NCBI RefSeq assembly: GCF_040546585.1
Contig: NZ_JBEPOC010000001.1
Span: 3,782,001-3,846,000 of the forward strand
Direction: 5' to 3'
From: Marmoricola sp. OAE513
GTDB lineage: Bacteria > Actinomycetota > Actinomycetes > Propionibacteriales > Nocardioidaceae
Length of the DNA stretch: 64,000 nt
Shown here one piece after another: positions 29,071 to 42,188 of this stretch; position 1 is the stretch's first letter, and every line of letters begins with the position of its first letter. The position numbers and the translations under genes are program-made. Below the pieces are notes generated by a model that was given only the letters and a program-made list of their open reading frames with translations, did no database searches and was not told the origin of the DNA.

Positions 29071-29640
29071 GTGCAGATCGTCCGCCGCATCTTCCACAGC
29101 GAGCACCCGGCCACCCAGGTGATCCGGTTCATGGCTGTCGGCGGGATCGGTCTGGTGGTCAACCTGCTGGTGATCGTGCTCTGCAACAAGCTCGGCCCGG
29201 ACTCGCACGGCGTGGCGATCGACCTGCCGAACGCGGTCGAGTACAACGTCCGCTGGTACCACGTGTTCGCGGTCATCGCCTTCTTCGCCGCCAACGCCTC
29301 GAACTTCTGGTTCAACCGCACCTACACGTTCCGGACGACGGCGCACGCGCACTGGTTCTCCGAGTACTGGCCGGCGCTGCTGACCGGTCTGATCGGGCTG
29401 GCCCTGAACCTGGGGGTGCTGACCCTCCTGCTGCACCCGGGCTCCTTCCTGAGCCTGTCCCCCGACTTCTTCGACGACTCCTCCGGCCTGCGCACCCGGC
29501 TGTACTGGGCGCAGTTCATCGCGCTCGTCGTGGTGACCCCGCTCAGCTTCGTGGTGAACAAGTACTGGGCCTTCGGTGCCGTCCTGCGCAAGCCGGACCA
29601 CGTGATCACCCCGATCGGGGATCTCCCGAGCGAGGAATAG
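29071..29640 (+). CDS. GtrA family membrane protein
   Basis: A 189-residue protein with four predicted membrane helices: FMAVGGIGLVVNLLVIVLC, VFAVIAFFAANASNFWFNR, the YWPALLTGLIGLALNLGVLTLLL stretch, and FIALVVVTPLSFVVNKYWAFG. The NFWFNRTYTF and NKYWAF signatures are diagnostic of GtrA/DPMS-type proteins, which move or present polyprenyl-linked sugars for cell-envelope glycosylation. No glycosyltransferase is adjacent, so the sugar is unknown. Leaderless GTG start. Confidence 0.88.
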   Translation: MQIVRRIFHSEHPATQVIRFMAVGGIGLVVNLLVIVLCNKLGPDSHGVAIDLPNAVEYNVRWYHVFAVIAFFAANASNFWFNRTYTFRTTAHAHWFSEYWPALLTGLIGLALNLGVLTLLLHPGSFLSLSPDFFDDSSGLRTRLYWAQFIALVVVTPLSFVVNKYWAFGAVLRKPDHVITPIGDLPSEE

Positions 29641-29667
29641 TCGGACCCCGCGCCTAGGGTGACCGGT

Positions 29668-30633
29668 ATGCCGGAATCAGAGGCCGAGAACGCTCGGCTC
29701 GGGACGCGGGTCGACGGGGTCGACGTCCTCGGGGCGTTGTCGCCGAGCCGTGCCGGCGACTTCAAGAGCTGCCCGCTGCTCTACCGCTTCCGGACGATCG
29801 ACAGGCTCCCCGAGCAACCGTCAGCCGCTGCGGCACGCGGCACGGTGGTCCACAAGGTCCTCGAGGACCTGTTCGACGTCCCGGCGCCCGAGCGCACGCC
29901 GGAGCGGGCCGTGGCCCTGCTGCCCGACGCGTGGGCACACGTGGCCGCGCTCGAGCCGGAGCGCTCCGCGCTCTTCGCCACCGACGGGTCCGAGGACGAG
30001 CGCGCCTGGTTGGACTCGTGCGCCGAGGCGCTCCGGGTCTACTTCAGCCTGGAGGACCCGTCCCGGCTCGAACCCGCCGCCCGCGAGCTCTACCTCGAGT
30101 CGCTGCTGGAGAGCAAGCTGCTCCTGCGCGGGTACGTCGACCGCCTCGACGTGGCCCCGGACGGTGCGATCCGGGTCGTCGACTACAAGGTCGCCAGAGC
30201 GCCCGCCGAGGGGTTCGAGGCCCGGGCGCTGTTCCAGCTGAAGTTCTACGCCCTGCTCATCTGGCGCACCCGTGGCGTGATCCCGAAGATGCTCCGGCTG
30301 ATGTACCTGGCCAGCGGCGAGATGGTCTCCTACGAGCCCGACGAGCTGGACCTGGTGGCCACCCGACGTCAGGTCGAGGCCATCTGGGACGCGATCCAGC
30401 TGGCGCAGACAACCGGCGACTGGCAACCCAACAAGTCGGTCGCGTGCTCGTGGTGCAGCTTCAAGGACCTGTGTCCGGCCTGGGGCGGCACGCCGCCGCC
30501 GCTACCCGAGCCGGTCCCGCAGGTCGTCGACGCCGAGCCCCGCAAGGGTGTCGACGAAGACCCGTCGCTCCTCCTCCAGGACCGGGACGTGGTTGGGCAC
30601 GACCAGGACGGTGCAGCCCGCGGTCTCGGCTGA
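29668..30633 (+). CDS. RecB family exonuclease (PD-(D/E)XK, Cas4/AddB-like)
   Basis: A 321-residue nuclease-domain protein. Landmarks: LSPSRAGDFKSCPLLYRFRTIDRLPE at the N terminus, RGTVVHKVLEDLF, the catalytic RVVDYKVARAP (VDYK), the QLKFYALLI helix, and cysteines in ACSWCSFKDLCPAW that with an N-terminal Cys can bind a 4Fe-4S cluster, as in Cas4/AddB nucleases. I prefer ATG 29668, seven bases after a TAGGGT box (29655-29660), to the GTG at 29659. After CPAWGGTPPPLPE the last ~50 residues read antisense through the end of the HAD gene and have no family resemblance, so the frame has probably lost an earlier stop. Likely DNA-repair nuclease; partner unknown. Confidence 0.85.
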   Translation: MPESEAENARLGTRVDGVDVLGALSPSRAGDFKSCPLLYRFRTIDRLPEQPSAAAARGTVVHKVLEDLFDVPAPERTPERAVALLPDAWAHVAALEPERSALFATDGSEDERAWLDSCAEALRVYFSLEDPSRLEPAARELYLESLLESKLLLRGYVDRLDVAPDGAIRVVDYKVARAPAEGFEARALFQLKFYALLIWRTRGVIPKMLRLMYLASGEMVSYEPDELDLVATRRQVEAIWDAIQLAQTTGDWQPNKSVACSWCSFKDLCPAWGGTPPPLPEPVPQVVDAEPRKGVDEDPSLLLQDRDVVGHDQDGAARGLG

Positions 30634-31148
30634 CTTGGCCCCGGTGTTGGAGTCCTCGATCGCGAGGCACTCCTCCGGTACGACGCCGAGACGGGCAGCG
30701 GCCTGCAGGTACGGCTCAGGGTGCGGCTTGCCGACGGTGACCTTGTCCCCGGTGACGACCACGTCGAAGGTGTTCGCCGGCAGCGCGGCCAGCATCGGCG
30801 CGACGAACCGCTCGTAGGACATCGTCACCAGGGCGCACGGCACACTCTCGGCGCGCAGGGCCGCCAGGAGCTCGCGAGCGCCGGGCTGCCACGGGACCTC
30901 GTCCTGCATCCGGGCGACCACACCGTCCAGCAGCCGCTCCACGATGACCTCGGCCGGCAGGTCGACACCACCGTGCTCGCGGAGGTACTCCCCCGAGACG
31001 AGCAGGTCGTTGCCGACCAGGTTCAGGGCGTGCTCCATCGACCAGGTGCCGCCGAACTCGGCGACCAGGGCGAACTCGACGTCGATCCAGTACGGCTCGG
31101 TGTCGACGAGGGTCCCGTCCATGTCCCACAGGACAGCGGACAGGGGCA

Positions 31149-31149
<1 letters not shown>
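30502..31149 (-). CDS. HAD superfamily hydrolase (phosphatase/phosphoglucomutase-like)
   Basis: A 215-residue haloacid-dehalogenase-type phosphatase. Motif I is WDMDGTLVDTEPYW with the nucleophilic aspartate, motif II is ALVTMSY, the motif III lysine is in KVTVGKPHPEPYLQAA and motif IV in CLAIEDSNTGAKSAETAG. The helical cap lies between I and II. Substrate not predictable; probably a small phosphorylated metabolite. The ATG shares one base with the metH stop (TGATG), so it is co-translated with metH. The 3' end overlaps the convergent RecB-type gene by 132 nt; this gene is the conserved one across the overlap. Confidence 0.87.
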
Positions 31150-34886
<3,737 letters not shown>

Positions 34887-34957
34887 GTACGTTCCTTCCG
34901 TATGCGGAAGGCGTCCTTTGCTCTGCCGAGCGTGGCGGACCGTTCGGGCCGGGTCCG
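34887..34957 (-). promoter_or_regulatory. Structured leader of metH; ribosome site sequestered in a hairpin
   Basis: CCTTCCG (34894-34900) and CGGAAGG (34905-34911) form a perfect 7-bp stem with a 4-nt loop. On the minus strand this stem contains the GGAAGG ribosome site of metH, 7 nt before GTG 34886. A second hairpin, CGGACC (34936-34941) with GGTCCG (34952-34957), lies upstream. The layout suits translational control. I could not match it to the cobalamin or SAM riboswitch consensus, and the leader seems too short for a standard cobalamin riboswitch. Confidence 0.5.
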
Positions 34958-35041
34958 TTGCAACGCCTCTCGACCGTTGAAGTCTACGTCGCACCGGTTC
35001 ATTCCCGTCGGACATTTCGCCATAAGGAACGCAGCCGTGGC

Positions 35042-35047
35042 TAGGGT
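35042..35047 (+). promoter_or_regulatory. -10 box (TAGGGT) of the PAC2 gene; leaderless
   Basis: TAGGGT ends six bases before the GTG start at 35054, leaving no room for a ribosome site. Transcription would begin at or next to the start codon. Confidence 0.5.
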
Positions 35048-35053
35048 GGATAC

Positions 35054-35914
35054 GTGATCGAGATCGACACCGTCCGCCCGCTCGTCAACCCCGTCCTGAT
35101 CAGTGCCTTCGAGGGCTGGAACGACGCCGCCGGCGCGGCCACCGGGGTGATCGACCACCTCGTGGAGGTCTGGGACGCGCAGCTGGTCGCCGCGATCGAC
35201 CCCGAGGACTACTACGACTTCCAGGTCAACCGGCCCCTCGTCGGCACCAACGACGAGGGCATGCGCCGGATCACCTGGCCCACCACCCAGCTGTACGTCG
35301 CCCGTCCCCCGGGCGCCCACCGCGACGTCGTCCTGGTCCGCGGGATCGAGCCGAACATGCGCTGGCGGGGCTTCTGCGCCGAGATCCTGGCCGCGGCCGA
35401 CGACCTCGAGGTGACCCAGGTCGTCACGCTCGGCGCGCTGCTCGCCGAGACGCCGCACACCCGTCCGATCCCGGTCACCGGCACCGCGACCGAGCTCGAC
35501 CTCGACGATCGCCTCAAGCTGGAGCCGTCGACGTACGAGGGGCCGACCGGCATCGTCGGCGTGCTGCAGGACGCGTGCGCACGGCTGGACATCCCGGCGG
35601 TCTCGTTCTGGGCGGCCGTCCCGCACTACCTGCCGCAGCCGCCGTGCCCGAAAGGCACGTTGGCGCTGCTCACCCAGGTCGAGGACCTCCTCGAGATCGC
35701 CGTCCCGCTCGGCGACCTTCCCGAGGAGAGCCGGGCCTGGGAGCGCGGGGTCGCCGAGCTCGCCGAGGAGGACGACGACGTCGCCGAGTACGTCCGCAGC
35801 CTCGAGGAGTCCAAGGACACCGCGGACCTGCCGGAGGCCAGCGGGGACGCGATCGCGCGAGATTTCGAGCGGTACCTCAAGCGCCGGGAGAACCCCGACG
35901 ACGGTCCCGTCTAG
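35054..35914 (+). CDS. PAC2 family protein
   Basis: A 286-residue protein of the PAC2 (proteasome assembly chaperone 2-like) family, with [28 protein letters not shown] at the N terminus and the [22 protein letters not shown] segment and [23 protein letters not shown] typical of actinobacterial members. The family is named for the eukaryotic chaperone; a role in bacterial proteasome assembly has not been established to my knowledge. It ends with an acidic linker and basic ERYLKRRE tail. Its stop codon overlaps that of mshC in the palindrome CTAG (35911-35914). Confidence 0.85.
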   Translation: MIEIDTVRPLVNPVLISAFEGWNDAAGAATGVIDHLVEVWDAQLVAAIDPEDYYDFQVNRPLVGTNDEGMRRITWPTTQLYVARPPGAHRDVVLVRGIEPNMRWRGFCAEILAAADDLEVTQVVTLGALLAETPHTRPIPVTGTATELDLDDRLKLEPSTYEGPTGIVGVLQDACARLDIPAVSFWAAVPHYLPQPPCPKGTLALLTQVEDLLEIAVPLGDLPEESRAWERGVAELAEEDDDVAEYVRSLEESKDTADLPEASGDAIARDFERYLKRRENPDDGPV

Positions 35915-37167
35915 AGCGCCACGCCCAGCTCAACACCCAGCGCAGCGTCCGCCAGGCGCCGCACGACCTCACCCGCGCCCGGCTCCGAGGTGTCCCCGGC
36001 GAGCGTCGCGGTCGCCCACGTGCCCAGCGCGATGAGCGCCCCCGGTGCGTCGAGATCGGTGGCCAGCGACGTCAGCACCGACTCCGTCACAGGACCGGTG
36101 GCGGCGCCGCCTCCGAGAGCCACGGCGTCGCGGAGCTTGGACAGCAGGCCCTCGGCCTTCTGCAGGTCCTCGGTCGTCCACTCCCAGTCGGACCGGTAGT
36201 GGTGGGCCAGCAGGGCGAGCCGGATCGCCATCGGGTCGGTGCCGCTGCCACGCAGTCGCGAGACCAGTTCGAGGTTGCCCTTGGACTTCGACATCTTCTC
36301 GCCGTCCAGCGCGACCATGCCGGCGTGCACGTACGCCCGCGCGAAGGGGGTGTCCGGGTCGGTGACCTGGGCCTCGGAGGCGCTCATCTCGTGGTGCGGG
36401 AAGACGAGGTCGCTCCCCCCGCCCTGCACGTCGAAGCCGGTGCCGAGGTGGTCGCGCGCGATCGCGGAGCACTCGATGTGCCAGCCCGGCCGGCCGCGGC
36501 CCAGGGCCGAGTCCCATGCCGGGTCGTCGGGGCGCTCGCCCTGCCAGAGCAGGCAGTCCAGCGGGTCGCGCTTCCCAGGACGGTCCGGGTCTCCCCCGCG
36601 CTCGGCGAAGATCGCCAGCATCTGCTCGCGGTTCCAGCCGGACACCGAGCCGAAGGACGGGTCAGCGGTCACGGAGAAGTAGTAGTCCTCGGTGCCGGAG
36701 TCGTTCGGAACGGCGTACACCGCACCAGCCTTCTGGAGCTCCTCGATCATCTCCACGACGCGCGGGATCGCCTCGACCGCGCCGACGTACGCCGCCGGCG
36801 GGAGCACCCGCAGTGCCTCCATGTCGGTGCGGAAGAGCTCGGTCTCACGTTCGGCGAGCTCGACCCAGTCCTGCCCGGTGGCGTTCGCGCGCTCCAGCAG
36901 CGGGTCGTCGACGTCGGTCACGTTCTGCACGTAGCGGACGTCGTGACCGGCGCTGCGCCACGCGCGGTTCAACAGGTCGAACGCCACGTAGGTCGCGGCG
37001 TGGCCCAGGTGCGTGGCGTCGTACGGCGTGATGCCGCAGACGTAGAGGCGCGCGACCCCCGACGGCGGCGTGACCTCGGTCAGGGTCCGGGTCGCGGAGT
37101 TGTGCACCTGCACCGGCGGACCGACCAGCTCGAGGTCGGGCACGTCGGGGGCAGTCCAGGCACGCAT
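35911..37167 (-). CDS. mshC: Cysteine--1-D-myo-inosityl 2-amino-2-deoxy-alpha-D-glucopyranoside ligase MshC
   Basis: Adds cysteine to GlcN-inositol in mycothiol biosynthesis (418 aa). It resembles cysteinyl-tRNA synthetase: [23 protein letters not shown] (HIGH-like motif THLGH), [20 protein letters not shown] with zinc ligands, [14 protein letters not shown] and [11 protein letters not shown] (KMSKS). It lacks the tRNA anticodon-binding domain, and the N terminus [19 protein letters not shown] is that of MshC. Leaderless: TAGTCT at 37180-37175, seven bases before the ATG. Presence of mshC means the organism makes mycothiol as its main low-molecular-weight thiol. Confidence 0.95.
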   Translation of the reverse strand: MRAWTAPDVPDLELVGPPVQVHNSATRTLTEVTPPSGVARLYVCGITPYDATHLGHAATYVAFDLLNRAWRSAGHDVRYVQNVTDVDDPLLERANATGQDWVELAERETELFRTDMEALRVLPPAAYVGAVEAIPRVVEMIEELQKAGAVYAVPNDSGTEDYYFSVTADPSFGSVSGWNREQMLAIFAERGGDPDRPGKRDPLDCLLWQGERPDDPAWDSALGRGRPGWHIECSAIARDHLGTGFDVQGGGSDLVFPHHEMSASEAQVTDPDTPFARAYVHAGMVALDGEKMSKSKGNLELVSRLRGSGTDPMAIRLALLAHHYRSDWEWTTEDLQKAEGLLSKLRDAVALGGGAATGPVTESVLTSLATDLDAPGALIALGTWATATLAGDTSEPGAGEVVRRLADAALGVELGVAL

Positions 37168-37190
37168 GGGTCGAAGACTAACGAAGGTGC

Positions 37191-37976
37191 CTAGAACGGC
37201 GGCCACGGGAGGGAGGGCCAACCTCCGCCCGCCTCCGGGAACGCGCCCGTGCGCAGCAACCGGTCCACCCGCCGCCGCGTCGCGGCGATCTCGTCGGCGT
37301 TGAGCAGGAACCCCAGTTCGTTGCCGAGGTCGCCGTCGAGCTGGGCCCGCAACGACGTCAGTCCGTCGATCTCCGCCTGCTCCAGCGGCAGGCCCGCGAA
37401 GCCCCACAGCACCGTGCGCAGCTTGTCGTCCTCGTGGAAGCAGACACCGTGGTCGACGCCGTACCGGTGACCGTCCGCCATCGCGAGCACGTGCCCGCCC
37501 TTGCGGTCGGTGTTGTTGACCGCGAGGTCGAACGCGGCCATCCGACGGAGCGACGGGGAGTCCTCGTGGACCAGCATCACCGGCCGGTCCTCGTTGTCGT
37601 GGGCGTCGACGACGTGCAACCACCCGGGCGCGACCGGACCGGCAGCCACGACGTCCACGGCGTCCGCCCCGGCATCGGGCTCGCACCACAGCTGCACCAT
37701 GCCCGGCCCGGCCGGACCGTCGCGCAGCAGCGTCGGCGGTACCACCGACCAGCCGAGTGCCTCGGAGACCAGGTAGGCGGCGTACTCGCGGTTGCTCAGC
37801 GTGCCGTCCTCGAAATCCCACAGCGGGCGCTCGCCCGAGGTCGGCTTGTAGACCGCCTGCGGAGCGTCCTCCTCGGGACCGAGTCGGCAGAGGTACGTCT
37901 GGTTCGAGGCCGGCATGATCCGCCCGAGGAGGGTCAGCTCGCCGGTGGCGAGCAGGTCGAGCGACTCGCTCAGCAT
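37191..37976 (-). CDS. SCO1664 family protein (PI3/4-kinase-like fold)
   Basis: A 261-residue actinobacterial protein of unknown role. It opens [25 protein letters not shown] and has kinase-like segments: [36 protein letters not shown] (nucleotide-binding lysine) and [45 protein letters not shown], which parallels the catalytic D-x(4)-N and metal-binding DHG of PI3/4- and HipA-like kinases. It is always found by me in the company of mshC, DUF3090 and a phosphomutase-like gene in actinobacteria. Start ATG 37976, 5 nt after DUF3090. Substrate unknown; kinase activity is an inference from motifs. Confidence 0.78.
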   Translation of the reverse strand: MLSESLDLLATGELTLLGRIMPASNQTYLCRLGPEEDAPQAVYKPTSGERPLWDFEDGTLSNREYAAYLVSEALGWSVVPPTLLRDGPAGPGMVQLWCEPDAGADAVDVVAAGPVAPGWLHVVDAHDNEDRPVMLVHEDSPSLRRMAAFDLAVNNTDRKGGHVLAMADGHRYGVDHGVCFHEDDKLRTVLWGFAGLPLEQAEIDGLTSLRAQLDGDLGNELGFLLNADEIAATRRRVDRLLRTGAFPEAGGGWPSLPWPPF

Positions 37977-37981
37977 CGGTC

Positions 37982-38572
37982 TCAGACCTGCGTACGCCGG
38001 TAGCCGTTGGCCCGGGGGCACAGGTGGCCGGACGGGTCCACCGGGCCGCCGCAGAACTGGCACGACGGCCGACCCGCCTGGACGACGGACGCGGCCCGGG
38101 TGGCGAAGACGCGGGCGAGCACCGGAGGCAGCCGGACCACGAAGAGCTCCTCGGGCTCCGGCTCGTCGATCGGCAGGTCCACCAGCTCCTCCTCGTCGGC
38201 CTCGATGGGACCGTCGACCTCGACGACCGGGAACACCTCGACGACGATGCGCTCGTCCTCGCCGTCCCAGGAGAGCGTGATGGTGCCGGCGCGGAACTCC
38301 TCGACGATCGGTTGGTCCAGCGGCGCGGTGTCAACCATGTCGACCGGGGTCAGTGCGGGGATGACGGTCACGACGCCGCCCGCCCCCATCAGCTCGTCGA
38401 GCAGCTCGTCGATCCGCTCGCCGAGGATCTCGACCTGCTGCTTCTCGAGCGCGACACTGGTCACGCGGGCACCGTCGCGCGCCTGCAGGAAGAAGGTACG
38501 GGAGCCGGGCTCCCCCACCGTTCCCGCGATGAAGCGCTCCGGTGGGTCGAACCGGTGGACGATCGTCGGCAT
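37982..38572 (-). CDS. DUF3090 domain-containing protein with C-terminal zinc ribbon
   Basis: A 196-residue conserved actinobacterial protein. The N-terminal part ([41 protein letters not shown]) is diagnostic of DUF3090. An acidic middle section is followed by [45 protein letters not shown], a CxxC...C treble-clef/zinc-ribbon type end. Function unknown. Leaderless start: TAGGCT (38584-38579) six bases before ATG 38572. Five bases separate it from the SCO1664 gene, so the two are likely co-expressed. Confidence 0.85.
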   Translation of the reverse strand: MPTIVHRFDPPERFIAGTVGEPGSRTFFLQARDGARVTSVALEKQQVEILGERIDELLDELMGAGGVVTVIPALTPVDMVDTAPLDQPIVEEFRAGTITLSWDGEDERIVVEVFPVVEVDGPIEADEEELVDLPIDEPEPEELFVVRLPPVLARVFATRAASVVQAGRPSCQFCGGPVDPSGHLCPRANGYRRTQV

Positions 38573-38581
38573 GTCTCGAGC

Positions 38582-39277
38582 CTACGGGGTCGCGCGCGAC
38601 GTACTGCCGGCGCCGCCGCCGAGCTTCTCGTCGGGCTTCTCGGTCTGCGCGGCCAGGTGGGCGAGCGAACCCTCGTGGCTGTTCGTCGCCAGCACGTAGG
38701 AGCGTTTCGGGGTGTACCGGACCACCGACAGGCTGGCCGGGTCGACGACGATCCGCTGGAACGCGTCGAGGTGCATGCCGAGCGCGTCGGCGAGGATCGC
38801 CTTGATGATGTCGCCGTGCGCCACCGCGAGGAAGACGGCGTTGTCGCCGTGCTCCGCAGTGACGGCGGCATCGCAGCGACGTACGGCCTCGACGGCCCTC
38901 GCGGACATCGCCGCCATCGACTCACCGCCCGGGAAGGTCACCCCAGCCGGGTGCGCCTGGATGACCTTCCAGAGGTCCTCCTTGACGAGCGTGCGCATCT
39001 TCCGCCCGGACCATTCGCCGTAGTCGCACTCGTTGAGTCCGCGCTCGACCTTGGCCCGGAGCCCGGTGCCGGCCAGCAGCAGTGCCGAGGTCTCCTTGCA
39101 GCGCTCGAGCGGGCTGGTGAACGCAGCCGCCAGGGACAGGCCTCCGAGTCGAGCCGCCGCTGTGCGCGCCTGCTCGGTACCGACGTCGTCGAGCCGGATG
39201 CCGGGGGTCCGCCCGGCGAGGACCCCGGACGCGTTCGCGGAGGTCCTGCCGTGCCGCGCGAGGATCACAGTTGCCAC
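38582..39277 (-). CDS. Histidine phosphatase family protein (MSMEG_4193-like)
   Basis: A 231-residue member of the phosphoglycerate-mutase-like histidine phosphatases. The phosphorylated histidine is in ILARHGRTSANASGVLAGRTPGIRLDD; FTSPLERCKETS, NECDYGEWSGRKM and VAVAHGDIIKAILADALGM (second catalytic histidine) complete the site. Members of this subgroup are conserved with DUF3090; the substrate is unknown. GTG start at 39277 with TAGGCT (39289-39284) six bases upstream, so leaderless. Confidence 0.85.
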   Translation of the reverse strand: MATVILARHGRTSANASGVLAGRTPGIRLDDVGTEQARTAAARLGGLSLAAAFTSPLERCKETSALLLAGTGLRAKVERGLNECDYGEWSGRKMRTLVKEDLWKVIQAHPAGVTFPGGESMAAMSARAVEAVRRCDAAVTAEHGDNAVFLAVAHGDIIKAILADALGMHLDAFQRIVVDPASLSVVRYTPKRSYVLATNSHEGSLAHLAAQTEKPDEKLGGGAGSTSRATP

Positions 39278-39325
39278 AGGCTGAGCCTACCGAGGAACAG
39301 GCGGGCACCGCCTTAGCCTGGACCC

Positions 39326-40303
39326 GTGATCGTCGACAACGCGCTGTACCGCCAGGGAGTCCGCGTCGACTGCGGCACCTCGACGGCCGACCTCTCCGGC
39401 GTGCGCTCCCGGGCCACCGACGGCGACTTCGTGTGGGTCGGGCTGCACGAGCCCACCAAGCACGAGCTCGACACCGTGGCCGCGCTCTACGACCTGCACC
39501 CGCTCGCCGTCGAGGACGCCCTGACCGCCCACCAGCGCCCGAAGCTCGAGCGCTACGAGGAGTCGCTGTTCCTCACCCTCAAGACGCTCTGGTACGTCGA
39601 CGCGGACGATGCTGTCGAGACCGGCGAGATCAACGTGTTCATCGGGCACAACTTCGTCGTCACGGTCCGGCACGGTACGGGCGGCGGCCTCCACGACGCG
39701 CGGGTCGCCCTGGAGGGGATGCAGTCGGTCCTCGCGCACGGCCCGTCCGCCGTCGTCTACGCCGTGTGCGACCAGGTCGTCGACGCCTACGAGGCGGTTG
39801 CCGACGAGCTGGTCATCGACGTCGACGAGGTCGAGGCCTCGGTGTTCGCCGACCGGCGTACGAACGACTCGGCGCGGATCTACGTCCTGAAGCGCGAGCT
39901 GGCGGAGATGCGGCGTGCCGTGCTTCCGTTGCGCGAACCGGTCAGCCGGTTCGCCAGCGGCGCGGCACGAGGCGTCCACCCCGACTCGGCCCCGTACTTC
40001 CGCGACGTGGCGGACCACCTCAACCGGGTGGCCGAGACGATGGAGAGCCTCGAGTCGCTGCTGTCCGCCGCGTTCGAGGCGCACCTGGCGCAGATCAGCA
40101 TCCAGCAGAACGACGACATGAGGAAGATCTCCGCAGCGGTCGGCCTCGTCGCTGCGCCCACGCTGGTGGCGGGAATCTACGGGATGAACTTCACCCACAT
40201 GCCGGAGCTCGGCTGGGTGCTCGGGTACCCGATGTCGTTGCTGATGATGGCAGCGAGCTCGTTGGCGATCTGGATCGTCGCGCGACGTTCCGGCTGGCTG
40301 TAG
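39326..40303 (+). CDS. corA: Magnesium/cobalt transport protein CorA
   Basis: A 325-residue CorA channel. A large soluble N-terminal domain with acidic helices (VWVGLHEPTKHELDTVAALYDLHPLAVEDAL) and a long stalk helix precede two C-terminal membrane helices with the signature GIYGMNFTHMPEL between them. It forms a pentamer that imports Mg2+. GTG start; TAGCCT at 39314-39319 lies six bases before it (leaderless). Divergent from the phosphatase gene and convergent with uppP, only one base apart at the 3' ends. Confidence 0.93.
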   Translation: MIVDNALYRQGVRVDCGTSTADLSGVRSRATDGDFVWVGLHEPTKHELDTVAALYDLHPLAVEDALTAHQRPKLERYEESLFLTLKTLWYVDADDAVETGEINVFIGHNFVVTVRHGTGGGLHDARVALEGMQSVLAHGPSAVVYAVCDQVVDAYEAVADELVIDVDEVEASVFADRRTNDSARIYVLKRELAEMRRAVLPLREPVSRFASGAARGVHPDSAPYFRDVADHLNRVAETMESLESLLSAAFEAHLAQISIQQNDDMRKISAAVGLVAAPTLVAGIYGMNFTHMPELGWVLGYPMSLLMMAASSLAIWIVARRSGWL

Positions 40304-40304
40304 A

Positions 40305-41126
40305 TCAGGTCGCGTTCATCGCGCCGGTGGCCAGCAGCACCAGGATCACGGCGCCGAGCACCACGCGGTACGGCACGAACTTCCCGATGCTGTTCCCGCT
40401 GACGAACTTGAGCAACCACGCGACCGAGGCGTACGCGACGAGGAACGAGACGAGCGTCCCGACCACCACCACGCCGGCGTCGATCCCTCCGGCGTCCTTC
40501 AGCTCGTAGATGCCGGCGCCGACCAGGGACGGGATGCCGAGGTAGAACGACATCTTCGTTGCTGCGACCCGGTCCAGGCCCTGGAACAGGCCTGCGGAGA
40601 TGCTGGCCCCGGACCGGGAGACACCGGGGATGAGGGCGAGGCACTGGACGAGTCCCATCACGACCGCGTCACGCAGGGTCAGACCGTCCTCGCCGCGCGA
40701 CTGGCTCCCGCGCTTCTCGGCGAGCAGCATCGCGCCGCTCCAGACGATGAGCGCGATGCCGACCACCCAGAGCGAGCGGAGGTCCCCGGAGATCAGGTCG
40801 CGCGCGGCGAAACCGACGACCCCGATCGGCAGGGAGCCGACGATGATGTACCACCCCATCCGGTGGTCGCGGGAGCCCCGGTACTCCGGTCGGAACACAC
40901 CCGCGGTCCAGGCCTTCGCGATCCGCCAGATGTCGTGGCGGAAATAGACGAGCACCGCCGCGATCGCCCCGGTCTGGATGACGGCGGTGAACGCGGTGAT
41001 CTCCGGGGCGTCGATCTGGTGCCCGAGGATCTTCTCGGCGATCGTCAGGTGGCCGGTGCTGGAGACCGGCAGGAATTCGGTGAGCCCCTCGACGGTGCCG
41101 AGAATGATCGCGTCCAAGTAGTCCAC
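40305..41126 (-). CDS. uppP: Undecaprenyl-diphosphatase UppP (BacA)
   Basis: Removes a phosphate from undecaprenyl pyrophosphate so the cell-wall lipid carrier can be reused; confers bacitracin tolerance (273 aa, many membrane helices). Family motifs: LDAIILGTVEGLTEFLPVSSTGHL and LIPGVSRSGASISAGLFQGLDR. GTG start 41126 (VDYLDAII) with TAGGCT (41140-41135) eight bases before it. A longer frame to 41588 runs through the aldo/keto reductase on the other strand and is not real. Confidence 0.95.
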   Translation of the reverse strand: MDYLDAIILGTVEGLTEFLPVSSTGHLTIAEKILGHQIDAPEITAFTAVIQTGAIAAVLVYFRHDIWRIAKAWTAGVFRPEYRGSRDHRMGWYIIVGSLPIGVVGFAARDLISGDLRSLWVVGIALIVWSGAMLLAEKRGSQSRGEDGLTLRDAVVMGLVQCLALIPGVSRSGASISAGLFQGLDRVAATKMSFYLGIPSLVGAGIYELKDAGGIDAGVVVVGTLVSFLVAYASVAWLLKFVSGNSIGKFVPYRVVLGAVILVLLATGAMNAT

Positions 41127-41225
41127 GGGGCGTGAGCCTACGGGCAGAACCTGAAGGTCACCTGACAGGACTCGCACCGGCGAGCCGCCGCCTGATCGTC
41201 GGTGCGCACCGGCTAACTTTGCGCC

Positions 41226-42188
41226 ATGCAGCAGCGGTACCTCGGTAGCACCGGCCTGAAGGTCTCTCGTCTGGGCCTGGGCACGATGACCTGGGGCCGC
41301 GACACCGACGAGCACGAGGCCCGCGACCAGCTCGTCTCCTTCGTCGAGGCCGGCGGCACCCTGCTCGACACCGCGGCGGGCTACGCCAACGGCGACTCCG
41401 AACGTGTCATCGGGCAGCTGCTCGGCGACGTCGTCCCGCGCTCGGAGGTCGTCCTCGCCACCAAGGCAGGCATCAGCCGGCTCCGCGGCGAGCGTGAGAC
41501 CAACGCGTCGCGCGGCTTCCTGCTCAGCAGCCTCGACGCGTCCCTGAAGCGCCTCAAGGTCGACCACGTCGACCTGTGGCAGGTGCACACCTGGGTCGAC
41601 GACGCGCCGCTCGAGGAGACGCTCAGCGCGCTGGACTACGCGGTCACTTCCGGGCGCGCGAGCTACGTCGGCATCTCCAACTACACCGGCTGGCAGTCAG
41701 CCCAGGCGGCGACGTGGCAGCGCGCCGTGCCCGGGCGTGCCGTCCTGGCCTCCAACCAGGTGGAGTACTCGCTGCTCAGCCGCGGCGTCGAGGCCGAGGT
41801 GATCCCTGCCGCTCAGGCTCTCGGACTGGGGATCCTGCCCTGGTCCCCGCTGGGTCGTGGCGTCCTCACCGGCAAGTACCGGACCGGTACGCCGGCCGAC
41901 TCCCGTGCTGCGTCACCGCACTTCTCCTCGTTCGTCGGCCGCCACCTCAACGACCGCAGCCAGCGCGTGGTCGAGGCCATCGCGCGCGCCGGCGAGGGTC
42001 TGGGATGGACTCCGCTCGAAGTTGCGTTGTCTTGGGTACGTGACGCTCCTGGCGTCACGGCACCTATTGTCGGCGCCCGCACTGCCGATCAGCTGAGAGC
42101 CTCGCTCCTCGCCGAGGAGTGCGAGCTCCCGGCAGAGATCCGGCAGGCCCTCGAAGACGTTTCCACCCCCGAGCCACCAGGAGAGTGA
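41226..42188 (+). CDS. Aldo/keto reductase
   Basis: A 320-residue NADPH-dependent oxidoreductase with TIM-barrel fold. The catalytic tetrad is visible: Asp and Tyr in LLDTAAGYANGDSE, Lys in LATKAG and His in WQVHTW. Cofactor-binding residues lie in ASNQVEYSLLSRG and APIVGARTADQL. It resembles the YdhF/voltage-channel beta-type AKRs; substrate unknown. ATG 41226 with TAACTT at 41214-41219 (leaderless). Its stop overlaps the DUF5703 start (GTGA). Confidence 0.88.
   Translation: MQQRYLGSTGLKVSRLGLGTMTWGRDTDEHEARDQLVSFVEAGGTLLDTAAGYANGDSERVIGQLLGDVVPRSEVVLATKAGISRLRGERETNASRGFLLSSLDASLKRLKVDHVDLWQVHTWVDDAPLEETLSALDYAVTSGRASYVGISNYTGWQSAQAATWQRAVPGRAVLASNQVEYSLLSRGVEAEVIPAAQALGLGILPWSPLGRGVLTGKYRTGTPADSRAASPHFSSFVGRHLNDRSQRVVEAIARAGEGLGWTPLEVALSWVRDAPGVTAPIVGARTADQLRASLLAEECELPAEIRQALEDVSTPEPPGE

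Noticed and set aside
34887-35053. Cobalamin riboswitch before metH
   Set aside because: No B12-box consensus was recognised and the leader is too short for a standard cobalamin riboswitch; kept only as an unassigned structured leader.
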